DNA of 64,000 bases from Triplophysa rosa (GCF_024868665.1 NC_079900.1:2727042-2791041); one strand, 5' to 3'. Positions 25,827 to 35,983 are shown, numbered from the stretch's first letter. A program made the numbers and translations. The notes: generated by a model not told the origin, from the letters alone.

Positions 25827-25880
25827 ATACAATGTAAGTCGCTTCGGATAAAAGCATCTACCAAATGCATAAATGTAAAA
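25827..25880 (+). repeat. SINE 3' tail (interrupted copy)
   Basis: The tail reads GTAAGTCGCTTCGGATAAAA followed by GCATCTACCAAATGCATAAATG, the common teleost SINE/LINE tail. Related tail fragments in the opposite orientation flank the hAT at 11697-13165, and another lies near 45912-45935. Confidence 0.8.
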
Positions 25881-27307
25881 AGCTGGGTAGCGCCTCCGCT
25901 ATTCGTTCCCGGTTACCACATCGCTGAAATCACAGGGCTCTAATTATGGACTCAGTATAGAAAATAGCGGCGCACCATAGATGAACACACAAACAAGCAC
26001 CGCACCAAACACACCTTTGTTCACATCGTTATCGGAATTATATAGTATCGGACGGAACGAAGACAAATATTTCAATATACATTTTGGCCAAATCGTCCAG
26101 CCCTACTTAAAAATAATGACATTAAACATCAACTGCATATTGAATCTATTTTTGTTTACGGTTATCACCCTACAAAATGTAAAGTATGCTTGTAAACGCC
26201 ACGGCTGTGTTAAAAACATATCAGCAAAGCAGAAATAAACCTAGAATATTATCAATCAAAGTGCTGAAACAAACTGATGTTAATCATTTATCTAATAAAG
26301 GAATTGCACGTTATTAGTGAAAATCATTAGCAACTAACATTAATGTCTGCATACTGAAAACACAACCATGCTGAAAAAAATAAAAGAGGACCAAACATTG
26401 ATCAGAAATCTTTGAACTCATAAACGAAAACAATTCAGTTGACTGAAACTGATGCATGAAGACTTGCACGCAAACTAGAGATTACAAGAAAACTTCTGCT
26501 TTTCTTCAAAAGCTGTTTTAATGGTCATTGTGGAGATCAAATAAAAAATATAAATAACACTCATGACTATGTAACAACAATATCATTCTGATTCAAATGA
26601 GTTTATTGGTTAGCTTCACTTACCACGATTAATGAACATTCAGCCATTTTATAATTTGTATGTCAGAAAATGTCCCATTCAACCTGAATTCCCCCTATAT
26701 AAGCGTACTGAACAAATTAAAGACACTGCTTATATTTCTTACAATACTTATGTGAAGATACCTTATGTGAACACAGACACACACATAAAAACCTTCATTG
26801 GTAGCTTTGAAAAACATTGTATTGACTGATTGATGCATTACTGGTGACATAGTACTAAACCTCTAGAACATAGACAGGACTTGGGCCTGGTCAGGCAGGT
26901 TTCTTATGGACAGAGTATGAAGCAGACTGGGTTCAGAGGTTAGAAGAAAACCAGTTTAAGATGTTTTTTAGGAGAATCTGAGGGATTCTAGTGGGACAAG
27001 AGAGACGAACGTGAACTTTGTCTTGTGGGTTTAATTCATTCAATCCAAAGAGCCAAAAATTTATGGAGAACTTTACCTGAACCTAACCTGCAGGGATTCT
27101 TATAGCACATGGGTTTTTCGGGGGCTTCAAATGCGACAGGTGAGTTTTACCTGGACTGAGCTAGAGAGACATCCGACTTAACATGTGAGGTCTCTGTCAG
27201 ACAAGCATTAAAGATCGTCAAACCTGGTCTAATGTGAATTATGAAGCGGACTGTACCTGACAGGACACCTGAGGTCGGAGAGGTTTCTTATGGGACAGGG
27301 ATCTTAC

Positions 27308-27395
27308 CTGGAGGGTCGGAGGAGGGTAGCGCAGGTGAGTTCATCTTGGGCCGTTTTGCGTTGGGGGGACCCATTTCCAGCAGATTATCGGCCAT
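27308..27395 (-). CDS. crebbp: crebbp coding exon 1 (N-terminus of CBP)
   Basis: The ATG at 27395 opens 29 codons plus one base, then the donor CCTCCAG|GTAAGA. The encoded start MADNLLEMGPPNAKRPKMNS corresponds to the CBP/p300 N-terminus, with the basic AKRPK patch that serves as a nuclear-localisation motif in the family. The split codon (G + AC = Asp) joins exactly to exon 2 at 7307 to give ...PSSDPPDFVSLFD. The start is supported by family alignment and by its position in the CpG island. The exon lies 20 kb from exon 2, and the large first intron is also a feature of mammalian CREBBP. Confidence 0.95.
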
Positions 27396-27526
27396 CCTGT
27401 CTTCCTCACAAAAACACGTTACAGCAAAAAAATTGTCTTCCCGGAGCCCAAGAGGGGGACAAAGCGAAATAAATCAAACGGACCCTCGGGTTTTTCTATT
27501 ATTATTCAGCGATCAGGGGCCAATAA

Positions 27527-27589
27527 TTAACAGATGGGGCTCAAACGCGGCTCAACAGCGCCCCGCTCCGCCACCGCCATTCACCCCAT
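27527..27589 (-). promoter_or_regulatory. crebbp: Two abutting upstream ORFs in the crebbp leader
   Basis: On the minus strand, ATG GGG TGA (27589-27581) is followed with no gap by ATG GCG..., an 18-codon frame including its stop (27580-27527). The first ATG has A at -3 and G at +4, a strong initiation context. No other upstream ATG lies between these and the main start at 27395. They matter only if transcription starts upstream of 27589, which is likely but not shown. Confidence 0.5.
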
Positions 27590-28097
27590 GATAATCCAAC
27601 ACCCAAAACCCGCATAATTAACCGTAATAATCACCCCAAACCCCCCGAAAATAAATTATATCATCGTTAAAACCGAGGAAAACGACGAGGAAAAGCATCA
27701 ACCCGTGCTATTTCTTCAAGTGGCTCGCGCGAATCTCTCCAAAGAGGCGTTTTTCTGTGAAAAAAAATAAAGACCTACGAGCTCCATATCCAGCTCCGAT
27801 CGAAAAATCAACAAAGTCCTGAAATATAAATCGAAAACGCGAGGAAATAATTATATTTGGAATCTGCGAGTGGCACAGGAGCGCCGCTCGCGCTGAAGGG
27901 GGAAATCAGATATACGGGGGTTTTCCAGCCGACCACAAAAACGGCTCCATTTTGCCTATATTCGCCGCAAAGATCCTCGATTTTGCCCGAAGCTGGTCGT
28001 TTCCGTCGCAACGAAGATATTTGGCCCGGTTCTGGTGGAGCAGGGTGCGTAAAAAATTAAATAATGATCTCCCGAAATCCTGACGCTCATCCGCGAC

Positions 28098-28108
28098 AAG
28101 ATGGCGGC
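28098..28108 (+). promoter_or_regulatory. YY1-type motif
   Basis: AAGATGGCGGC is a perfect match to the extended YY1 consensus. It lies in the CpG island about 700 bp upstream of the crebbp ATG. Such sites often sit at transcription starts of housekeeping promoters. Function here is inferred. Confidence 0.6.
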
Positions 28109-30692
28109 TGTTGATTCCTTCGATACAAAAAAGTTTTTTTCTTTTCCAGCCAGACTGTGGAGGGGGAGGGGCTGCGCAGGCACGCCTCTCACGCACGCGA
28201 GCACGTCACACGGCGTTAACCAAAATAGCCGCTAGGAGGCGTGGTTGGCATTTAATTTTGTAGTGAAAGAAACGTGAGGAGAACTTAATCAATTTGAGAA
28301 AAACCTACTATAAATACGGTATATATTACTATTATTACAGGCTACTACGATAAGACTTACATGGTGGTATAATAAAATAAGCTTTAAAATGACTTTTATC
28401 ATTTCAGTGTAGTCTCTACATTAAAATAAAGTAAACGTGCAATAGTATACCTATACAAAAATGATGAATATCTGTTACTAATAGTTTTATTTATAGTATA
28501 AGGTACAGAAGTAAAAATGTATCAAATGCGTGTGCACGATATTTCTGCTAAAAAGATTGTAAAGGCAATTAAAAGTCAACAGACAAAATGCAGACTTTAA
28601 CACTGTATTATTAGCGTTCCCTTTTCATCCATTGGCTCTGATGTAACAGTATGGCACATGCATATGTATAAATGATACAAAAAAGAATGATATGTTGACA
28701 CAGAGAGCAATGCATATGTACAAACAGAACAGAATTGTATAAAGATACAGATTACGCATTGACTTTATAAATGACTTAATAAAGTATCTCTGAAGAAACA
28801 GAGTAAAAGTCAAAATCATTCATTCTGAATAAATCGACTCTTTGGCGAAAAGTTCCAGTGATTCATCTATTAAGACACAAGTTGTGTATCAAGGTTGTAT
28901 ACACATTGCTGAGATCAAATTGCTTGGGATCATCAACTGGTCAAAATGAAAATGAAATTAAAAAAAGTGGCTCTTCTCTTATCATGCATTAGTTCAGCCC
29001 TTTCATTGCTCACTACAAAGTTGTGACAAGCGGTTCATATCAGGTACATTTCTACTCAAATGGAAATGTCTAAAAACATAACAGTTTACGCTCTAAAGCA
29101 GCGGTTCACGATGCTTATTTTGCTTAATCAAGTTTTATATTGCTCTCCATCTCTAAAAACAGAGGAGCCCTGAAGGGTTGTGTGCTCATATTCCCCTTTA
29201 GGCAGCAACGGCACTTTTATTATGGTCTAAAGGTTGTGCCCTTTAAAATGAAACCTATATAAATGGGGAACGTTGGTGTCACAAAAAAAACCCCACATCA
29301 AAATCAGCACAGAATTTAAGTCACTTATTTAAGAATCGCATCTTGGAGTCAAATGACAATATTCATCCTGTAATTTTCACATTCAGATTGAACATACATC
29401 AGGCATGGACATGGCAAGCAAATTCTTTTAAAGAAAAGGCACAGCGCTAAAAGAAAAGAACAATTAAAATCTAAAAAGTTATTTTAATACAATAGCACAT
29501 GTGAATTATGCATTTATGTGTGAAAATGAACAGGGGTGTCATTTGTCATTTCGATGCATTCTAAATAAGTAAAAGGCACTAATACACATGAAACTAATTG
29601 ACAAATTAATCAATTTTTTACAACAATTCCTTTTTTTCTGTATGGCATCACGGCATAGTTCTACATAAGGTCACATAGTTTAATCAAAGAACAATCGTAT
29701 GAATATTATTAATGTGTCTCTTGAAAAGTAAATGAGAAAATAAACAACAGAAAAGTTTGAGCACACAACCCTCTAAACTATGACAGTGTTGCCCATTATA
29801 AAGCCAAAGTTTAAGTGATAGAAACAACTACACTAACTCTTATCAAAAGTAGGAAAAAAAGATGAAGTCCATCATTTTCAAAGCGAAACAGTCAAGTAAT
29901 TGATGCAATATCAGTGCAACGTTACATACATACATAGCGACAGATCTGTCTAATATCCCTTACAATACTTTACCCTTTACTATTGCACAGCAAAAGACAA
30001 GCAGGCGAGTCGAAACTATGGTCTAACCTATTCTAATATTTCACAAACATCTGTACATTTAACTGGCATGGTCCATTTCAACTGCCCAGATTATTGCCAG
30101 TTTGTTTTACCCACGATTCTGCCAATACGGAGACTTCATTTACAAAACTTACTTAGATTTCTAATAATCAAGATGGCTGATATTTTTCTTTATATCACAT
30201 CAAATTTAATTCCAAGATCTCAGTGCAGCTATGAAAGGCAACGGCACCCAAAGTCACCATGAAATAACACTTGAAACACATTTACCCTCTATAAAGTATA
30301 AATGAACATTGAATGAGAAAACAATGTTGAGATGGACTTGATTTCATCCGCCTGTAAATGAGAATTAAGCCTGCTGGGGTTGTGAAGGTCTCGTGGGACG
30401 AGGAGGCTGAACGTCACATCTCTGTGTATACCAATACAAACGTTTCAAATTGATCTTTTCTGCAACATTCAATTGTTGTACAGAGTAAGATTTTAGAAAA
30501 GTTGCATGAACTCCAACAAGTCTAAACATCTGTTTAAACATCTTTGTCTATCGGTCAACACTAGAATAGCGTGCACGGATGAATCGTGCACAAAAACACT
30601 AGGCACATCACATGCATTGAAAAAGTGAAGTGTGAAATTCTGAAGATTTTACTTTACATCTTGTTGCCATGCTTATAAGTTATAAAAGTTAA

Positions 30693-30990
30693 AGGGATAG
30701 TTCACCCAAAAATAAATATTCTGTCATCATTTACTCACCCTCTTGTCATTTCAAATCTGTATGACTTTCTTTCTTCTGAAGATATTTTTAAGAAAGTTGG
30801 TAACCGAACAGCACTGGACCCCATTCGCTGCTACGGTATGGACACAAAACCAACGCACGTGAAGTCCAGTTATCAATTTTTTTTTCAAAATATCTTCGTT
30901 TGTGTTCTGTGGACGATAGTTTACAGGTTTGAAATGTTAAGAGGGTGAATAAATGATGACAGAATTTTTATTTTTGGGATAGCTATCCCT
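30693..30990. mobile_element. TTAA-flanked MITE (AGGGATAGTTCACC type)
   Basis: It starts AGGGATAGTTCACCCAAAAA, ends GGGATAGCTATCCCT and is flanked by TTAA at 30689-30692 and 30991-30994. The interior has the well-known CATCATTTACTCACCCTC and inverted GAGGGTGAATAAATGATG blocks. Diverged or truncated relatives lie near 2840-2892, 34523-34780, 35862-36122, 36600-36722, 47815-48003 and 56160-56213. Confidence 0.9.
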
Positions 30991-31817
30991 TTAAGAAGCT
31001 GATGCAGTTTATGTCCTTTAAAGACTGTGAGTTTTTTTTTTTAAGATTTTGATCTTGTTATCAGCTAAGACCTTGCTATTTCATGTTATTTCATAGATTT
31101 GATTTTGAAACGAATGCGAGAAAACAAATCAGGAGGATGCAAAACCATGCACTAAATGAAAACAAGATGGATCGTTTCTATAAAAATGTTTGATAGTCTT
31201 GATTATACTGTAACTGAGCCCACAGCGTGATCTACATTTCACTTCTTCAAAGAGACGTTTTGACGTTACCTGTGTGATGCTTTGCCCTTTTTAAAACTGC
31301 AACACGCTTTGTAAAATTGTCCAAACATTCTCTTAAATACTAATAAGTGGAAAAACGTATACAAGGTACAGAAAATAAAATGTTGCAACTTGAAATGTAT
31401 AACTGGCAGAACTTAAAATATCCAAAAATACTTCTTAAACCAGTAAAAGCATTTTCTAACAACAAATCGACAAGCTTGAATCTTCTAAAGGTTTTTCAAA
31501 ATGCCTCACACATTGTTATTATCCTGAAGGCACTTCACTAAAAGAAATCTGAAGAATGAATAATTCACAAAACAAAACAAAACAGAAAGAGCAAGTGATA
31601 AAAAGGTATTAAACTGATAGTAAATAAATGGGAATAACGGTGGTTTGTGCTGTCCCAATGCATCTCCGCAGCATTCCTTCTGTTCCTCTGTGGTTCTCCG
31701 GTCTAGTCCAAGAACTGTGTCGTCCTGCTAGAGAGATCAAGACACCAGTAATCGGCCTTGCTGTACAAACATCTTGTGCTTTAATTCAGACGTTCCACTT
31801 CACAGAAATCTTTGTTA

Positions 31818-32069
31818 CACTCTTTAAAAAAAGGTGCTTTAAAAGGTTCTTCGATGTCATAGAAGAACCTTTTGGTTCCATAAAGAGCCATTAACATCTG
31901 AAGAACCTTTCTGTTTCACAAAAGGTTCTTTGGGGTGGAAAAAAGGTTCTTCAGATTATAAGAAAGTAAGAAAGAGATGGTTTTTGACTGAATGGTTCTT
32001 TGTGGAACTAAAAATGGTTCTTCTATGGCATCGCTGTGAACATTTTAAGCCCCTTTATTTTTAAGAGTG
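31818..32069. mobile_element. TA-flanked MITE (CACTCTTTAAAAA type, 252 bp)
   Basis: The ends CACTCTTTAAAAA and TTTTTAAGAGTG are bounded by TA on each side. The interior repeats AAGAACCTTT/AAAGGTTCTT many times in both orientations. It lies 98 bp beyond the adcy9 stop codon and is therefore probably transcribed as part of the adcy9 3' UTR. Confidence 0.8.
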
Positions 32070-32166
32070 TAGGATACGTACATTCCTAAGCATGCCTATC
32101 CCTGCAACTCAACGGAGAGGGTTGCAAGCCCATGTTTAAAGGGTTAAGGACAACATCGCTGGCTTG

Positions 32167-33478
32167 TCAGAGTTTTGTCAGTTCTCCGGTGTATTCAACA
32201 TCTTTCTTTGCTGTGGCCTTCGATTCAAGGTTTTCCGACTGTCTGGAACCCGGCACATCAGAGGTTAACGTTGGGTTTGGTGGTTTACCGAATGTGGCCG
32301 GATTTCCACTCAAGTTGGTTTCTGGTCTATAAGTCAGGCCAACGGCAGACGCGGATCGCTGAGTTTTGGACGTACCGTTGCAGCACTCACTGCCAGATGC
32401 CTTCTCGGTGAAGTCTCTGCTTGAGTAGCCCTGTCCTGTAAGCCCTGAGCTGACGGAGAACGATGCGCCTACTCTGCTGACGCTGGAGGCAGGCACCAAA
32501 TTGGCGATCTCGTCGGTGGGCGAGCGACCGATGCTCCCGTCCACCTGCGCTCGGATTTCCGGCGAGACTGAGAGCTGGTACTTCGGCACGGGTCCTCTGT
32601 CTGTGCTCTTTGGGTACAGGTAGGTCTTCATTTGACCCTTGCCCTTAACGTTGACGGTGCCGCGGTAGTCAAACTCGTGGTCCATTCGGCTAAGCACGCA
32701 ATAGCTCTCCTCGCTGACCTGAACGCGGCACTCCACGCCGGTGGTGTCCATTCGGCTGGCGATGTTCACCGTGTCGCCCCAGATGTCGTAGAGTAGCTTG
32801 GTGGTGCCGATCACTCCGGCTGTGAGGGGTCCGTGGTTGAACCCGATTCGTAACTTGAATTTAAAGCCCAGCATGTTTTTGTTGAAGTCGTCGACCACGC
32901 GCATCATTTCCAATGAGAACTCGAACAGGGCTCGCAGGTGGGCGTGCGGGTGCGCCTGATCGCTGCACTGTTGCACGTTGAGACCCGACGCCGCCATGTA
33001 GGTGGCGCCGATGGTCTTGATTTTCTCGATGTTGGAGAAGTCGGACTTGCGCAGGAGTTCGTCGAAGTCCCCGATGAGTTCGTTCAGGACGCGGTAGCAC
33101 TCTTTGCCGCCCTCGTAGCTCTCCTCATAGAACTCGCTGAAGTTGACGATGCTGGCGAAGATGACGCCCACATTGTCATGGTTCTTCGAGTAGCTCTGGG
33201 TCACCTTAAGCTGCTCAGCCACATGGATGGGGATGATGTTCCGCAGGAGCCAGTCCGCCTGGTCACGCATGTTTTGGATCTTGATACGGTGTTGGTCGGC
33301 TTCCACGTTGCCGTGGTAGTGTAGACGGTAGCTAACCTCGAACTCACGGTTCAGAAACCAAACCAGCAGAATCAACAGGAAAAAGGCCACCAGAGCCTCT
33401 GGGCCAAGCAGGTCCTGTGGTCCCGAAGCTTTCAAAGAGGACTGGACTTCATAATCAGTGCTGTTGAGGTCGCTGGAT
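32167..33478 (-). CDS. adcy9: adcy9 last coding exon (TM12 and C2 cyclase domain)
   Basis: Adenylate cyclase 9 is a plasma-membrane enzyme that converts ATP to cAMP. The acceptor TTTTTAATTAG precedes 33478, the exon enters at the third codon position (AG|A), and the stop TGA is at 32167-32169. It encodes about 437 residues: a short extracellular part (SSDLNSTDYEV), the last membrane helix (ALVAFFLLILLVWFL), the EVSYRLHYHGNVEAD linker, and the C2a domain with DQADWLLRNIIP, VIFASIVNFSEFYEE, KIKTIGATYMAASGL and DIWGDTVNIASRM. The last holds the Asn and Arg that stabilise the transition state. The tail retains VDGSIGRSPTDEIANLVP, typical of AC9, then diverges and ends ELTKL. No frame damage is seen. 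Confidence 0.96.
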
Positions 33479-33614
33479 CTAATTAAAAAGATAAAGAGCA
33501 AAAGTTTAATGTTATTAAATACTACTGGAGAATTTCGTGTGAGTGTTAAACTTACCTCAAAAAGAAATGCTCCCAAGTGCTAAAAGAAAAAAAGGAAAAA
33601 CAGCATTAGTTCCG

Positions 33615-34077
33615 GATAGCACAGGTACGTCTGTAAGATGTCTGCTAAAGATTTGGAGATCTGGAAAACATCTGCTGTGTAAAACATCTGATAAACGTCT
33701 TCGAAAAGGCAGTTTTACGTACATTCTAAATTATAAATACCTTACAGACATCTGACAGCAGACGTCTCAGAGACGTGTTGCAGATGAGCAAAAAAATACG
33801 AAAATAGACGTCTCCTAGATGGATGTATGTGCCCTGACAGCGCATTACATCTGGCAGACGTCTATTTGACATCTGCAATACGTCTCGGAGACGTCTGCTG
33901 TCAGATGTCATATAGACATCTATAAGACGTCTGTAAGATGTTTATGATTTAGAATGGATGTAAAACTGCTCTTTCTAAGATGTTTAGCAGACGTTTTTAC
34001 ACAGCAGATGTTTTCCAGATCTCCAGATCTTTAGCAGACATCTTACAGACGTATGTGTCCTAGCTGGGTGTGCTATC
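33615..34077. repeat. Palindromic AGACGTCT hairpin element, copy 1
   Basis: This lies in the last adcy9 intron. Nearly the whole 460 bp folds on itself: GATAGCACA...ACGTCTGTAAGATGTCTGC at the left pairs with its complement at 33920-34077, and the inner parts around 33750-33790 pair with 33870-33910. AGACGTCT/AGATGTCT motifs recur about every 20 bases. A second copy lies at 63244-63603. There is no coding capacity and no clear target duplication. Confidence 0.8.
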
Positions 34078-34172
34078 AGGGGTGTCGAATTAGCATTTTC
34101 TATGACAAACTCAAAACCATTTCTATGCCTTATTTCATAATTCATATTCAGTGTATAATGTGTTGTGTAAAC

Positions 34173-34315
34173 CTGCATGGAGGACTCCAGAGCACGCTCA
34201 GAAAGGTGAGTACAGCTAGCGTCGCCAGGCTTGAACGCATCCAGAAACTGAGCATACAGAAGTTGCAGTACTGGATGATGGCAACTATGACGGCACAGCA
34301 GGTGAACATGGTGAA
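34173..34315 (-). CDS. adcy9: adcy9 internal exon (membrane helices of the second TM cluster)
   Basis: This 143-nt exon has acceptor TTTCCCAG before 34315 and donor CAG|GTTTAC after 34173. It starts in phase 0 and ends in phase 2, matching both neighbours. It encodes FTMFTCCAVIVAIIQYCNFC followed by MLSFWMRSSLATLAV, aligned with the AC9 block containing YCNFCQLSSWMRSSLATV. It forms membrane-spanning sequence in the M2 domain. Confidence 0.93.
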
Positions 34316-34522
34316 CTGGGAAACAGGATTGAAAATGAGTTAAACAAACGAAATATAGGGGATTTTAAAATAGTTACGTAATAGGTTCCTTATGTACACA
34401 AAGGCTTTCAAAAGCATTTTTTTGTGTTTCATACAGCACGGCGTTACACAATAAATGGTGTTTGATATGTAGTGTGTTTTACTACATATCGCTTCATGTG
34501 TTGACAAAATAAATTTACTTAA

Positions 34523-34780
34523 AGGAGTAGTTCACCTTCAAAATGAATGAATTCTGTCATCATTTACAGTTCTCTTGTCATTTCAAACCTGTATGGCTTT
34601 CTTTCTTCCGCAGAACACAAAAGAAGATATTTTGAAGAATGTTACAATAGAAGTGAATGGGGGGGCTGTGCTGTTCTGTTAAAAACATGTTTCAAAATAT
34701 CTTCTTTTGTGTTCTGCGGAAGAAAGAAAGTCATACAGGTTTGAAATGACAAAAGGGCTTGTAAATGATGACAGAATTGT
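34523..34780. mobile_element. TTAA-type MITE, right-truncated
   Basis: It begins AGGAGTAGTTCACCTTCAAA after TTAA (34519-34522). The internal segment TTTCTTCCGCAGAACACAAA and its inverted copy near 34695-34730 form a long stem. The right terminal GAACTATCCCT is absent, so the copy is truncated. Confidence 0.7.
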
Positions 34781-35098
34781 TTTTTTCTCTACACCTCTAC
34801 AAAACTGAAGTTTTCCACATTGGATTTGTAACTTTTACTTTTCACGGTATATTAACAATAAACTTTAAACAGCAGTGAGCATCACATCTGGCTACTGAAT
34901 GATATTAATGATTCTAGTGACAGGGGCTGGAAAACTCCTGGAGGAAAACTGGATGCAGATCACACAGGGGAAATGTTTTGAATGAGAACAGGGTTTACTT
35001 TAGGACAAATCATTCAAATCGAAGGCCAGATCTGAATCTGTGTAAGAGCTTAATAAAAAACCTTTCTCCAAAAATGAAAATATGGAATGTTTGCATAC

Positions 35099-35258
35099 CT
35101 GTATGGACTGATGCATGTTACAGGTGATGTGAGAGAAGACGGCCACAGCAGGCAATGACACCAGCACCGCTCCGATCATGTGACGAGGAACCCAGCCGGA
35201 GATGGCCCAGAGGAGGGTCCTGGTGCAGTCCAGAACCATATCCAGATAAAACGCTCTT
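35099..35258 (-). CDS. adcy9: adcy9 internal exon (RHMIGAVLVSLPAVAV helix)
   Basis: This 160-nt exon has acceptor TTATGTAG before 35258 and donor CAG|GTATGC after 35099. It completes an Arg codon (CG|A) from the previous exon and ends in phase 0. It encodes RAFYLDMVLDCTRTLLWAIS, then GWVPRHMIGAVLVSLPAVAV and FSHITCNMHQSIQ. This aligns with the AC9 segment containing GWLPRHCIGAILVSLPALAV, at membrane helices 8-9. Confidence 0.95.
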
Positions 35259-35563
35259 CTACATAATACACAGATTCAGGCACAGATTAATACACCAACC
35301 GCTATGTGAACACCAAAAATAATGTGAAAATGTTATATAGTTATTTTAAGCTACAGCGGGTTGGTTCATAGCTGTGGTTTATACACAATAAATCATTTGC
35401 TGTGCTCCTATTGGTTGTTCATTTCAGCCGTCATTGGTGCAGTCATACCGGGAAACTGTGACCCCAAATTGTGACACTGCCAGAACCCCTTTGGAGGAGT
35501 TGTAGAAAAGTTAATTGATTGGCTGTGACGGGGTGTGAAACGTTTATCTCAGGGAACGCTCAC

Positions 35564-35772
35564 CGGACGGCCAGCACCAAGGCCAGACATTCAAGCACAG
35601 CTGAAACTGCAGCCACGACGAGCGCAGGAGTGGGAAGCGGCTGATGGGTAACCAGCGGCCGCAGGAAGCAAGCCAATGACAGAGCCAGAAAAACACAGCA
35701 ACACAGGAGCATGTCCAGAAAAGAGCTGAATGTGGGACTGGCGAAAGTCTGGACGGGAGCCTGCGTCTTCAC
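35564..35772 (-). CDS. adcy9: adcy9 internal exon (TM7-TM8)
   Basis: This 209-nt exon has acceptor TTTCTCTCAG before 35772 and donor CCG|GTGAGC after 35564. It starts in phase 0 and ends in phase 2. It encodes VKTQAPVQTFASPTFSSFLD, the juxtamembrane stretch highly conserved in AC9, followed by two hydrophobic helices (MLLCCCVFLALSLACFL and ALVVAAVSAVLECLALVLAV). These open the second six-helix membrane cluster. Confidence 0.95.
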
Positions 35773-35933
35773 CTGAGAGAAAGACAGAAAGAGACCATGA
35801 AAGTGTTCTTTGATTTTAAGGGAGAAAGCATATAACATAAGTGATAAATTCCCAAATCAATGGAATGGTTCTCCCAAAAATGAGTTTGAAAATGTTTTTT
35901 AATGACACGAGGGTGAATAAATCAGTCGTTCTG

Positions 35934-35983
35934 GGTCACCATTGACTCCCATAGTAGTCCTACTATGGGAGTCAATGGTGACC
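35934..35983. repeat. Perfect 24-bp inverted repeat with 2-nt loop
   Basis: GGTCACCATTGACTCCCATA continues to 35957 and is followed, after only TC, by its exact complement to 35983. It lies inside a diverged TTAA-type MITE (about 35862-36122) in an adcy9 intron. Confidence 0.85.

Larger units (their letters stand above)
7308..27307 (-). other. crebbp: crebbp intron 1 (20 kb)
   Basis: This intron is bounded by the exon 1 donor (CAG|GTAAGA, minus strand) and the exon 2 acceptor. Much of it is transposon-derived: nested hAT elements at 7519-9127, 10403-15021, 15141-16171, 17794-19529 and 21405-25880. Between these blocks (9136-10394, 16180-17785, 19530-21400 and 25900-27240) I see AT-rich unique-looking DNA with scattered repeat ends, for example a GCCCTG-type end near 17573. 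I recognise no coding exon or RNA gene other than the SINE head. Confidence 0.85.
27240..28210 (-). promoter_or_regulatory. crebbp: crebbp CpG-rich promoter and 5' leader
   Basis: GC- and CpG-rich DNA surrounds and extends about 0.8 kb upstream of the crebbp start codon, in contrast to the AT-rich introns on both sides. It contains a GC-box-like run (GGAGGGGGAGGGGCTGCG near 28157-28174), a YY1-type motif and no evident TATA box. The transcription start cannot be fixed from sequence; a start near 28.0-28.1 kb is an inference. Confidence 0.7.
28211..32166. other. crebbp-adcy9 intergenic region and probable adcy9 3' UTR
   Basis: About 4 kb separates the crebbp CpG island from the adcy9 stop codon. 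It is AT-rich, without recognised coding sequence, and carries two complete MITEs (30693-30990 and 31818-32069). On the minus strand AATAAA occurs near 28486-28491 and, inside the proximal MITE, near 32054-32059. Either could be a poly(A) signal, but the real 3' end of adcy9 cannot be placed from sequence alone. Confidence 0.6.

Noticed and set aside
32938..33324. Open frame of 128 codons on the plus strand
   Set aside because: It is antisense to the adcy9 C2 catalytic exon and has only low-complexity Val/Leu/Asp content.
33615..34077. Regularly spaced AGACGTCT repeats resembling a CRISPR-like array
   Set aside because: Unit spacing is irregular, there are no distinct spacers, the whole unit is palindromic, and the context is a vertebrate intron.
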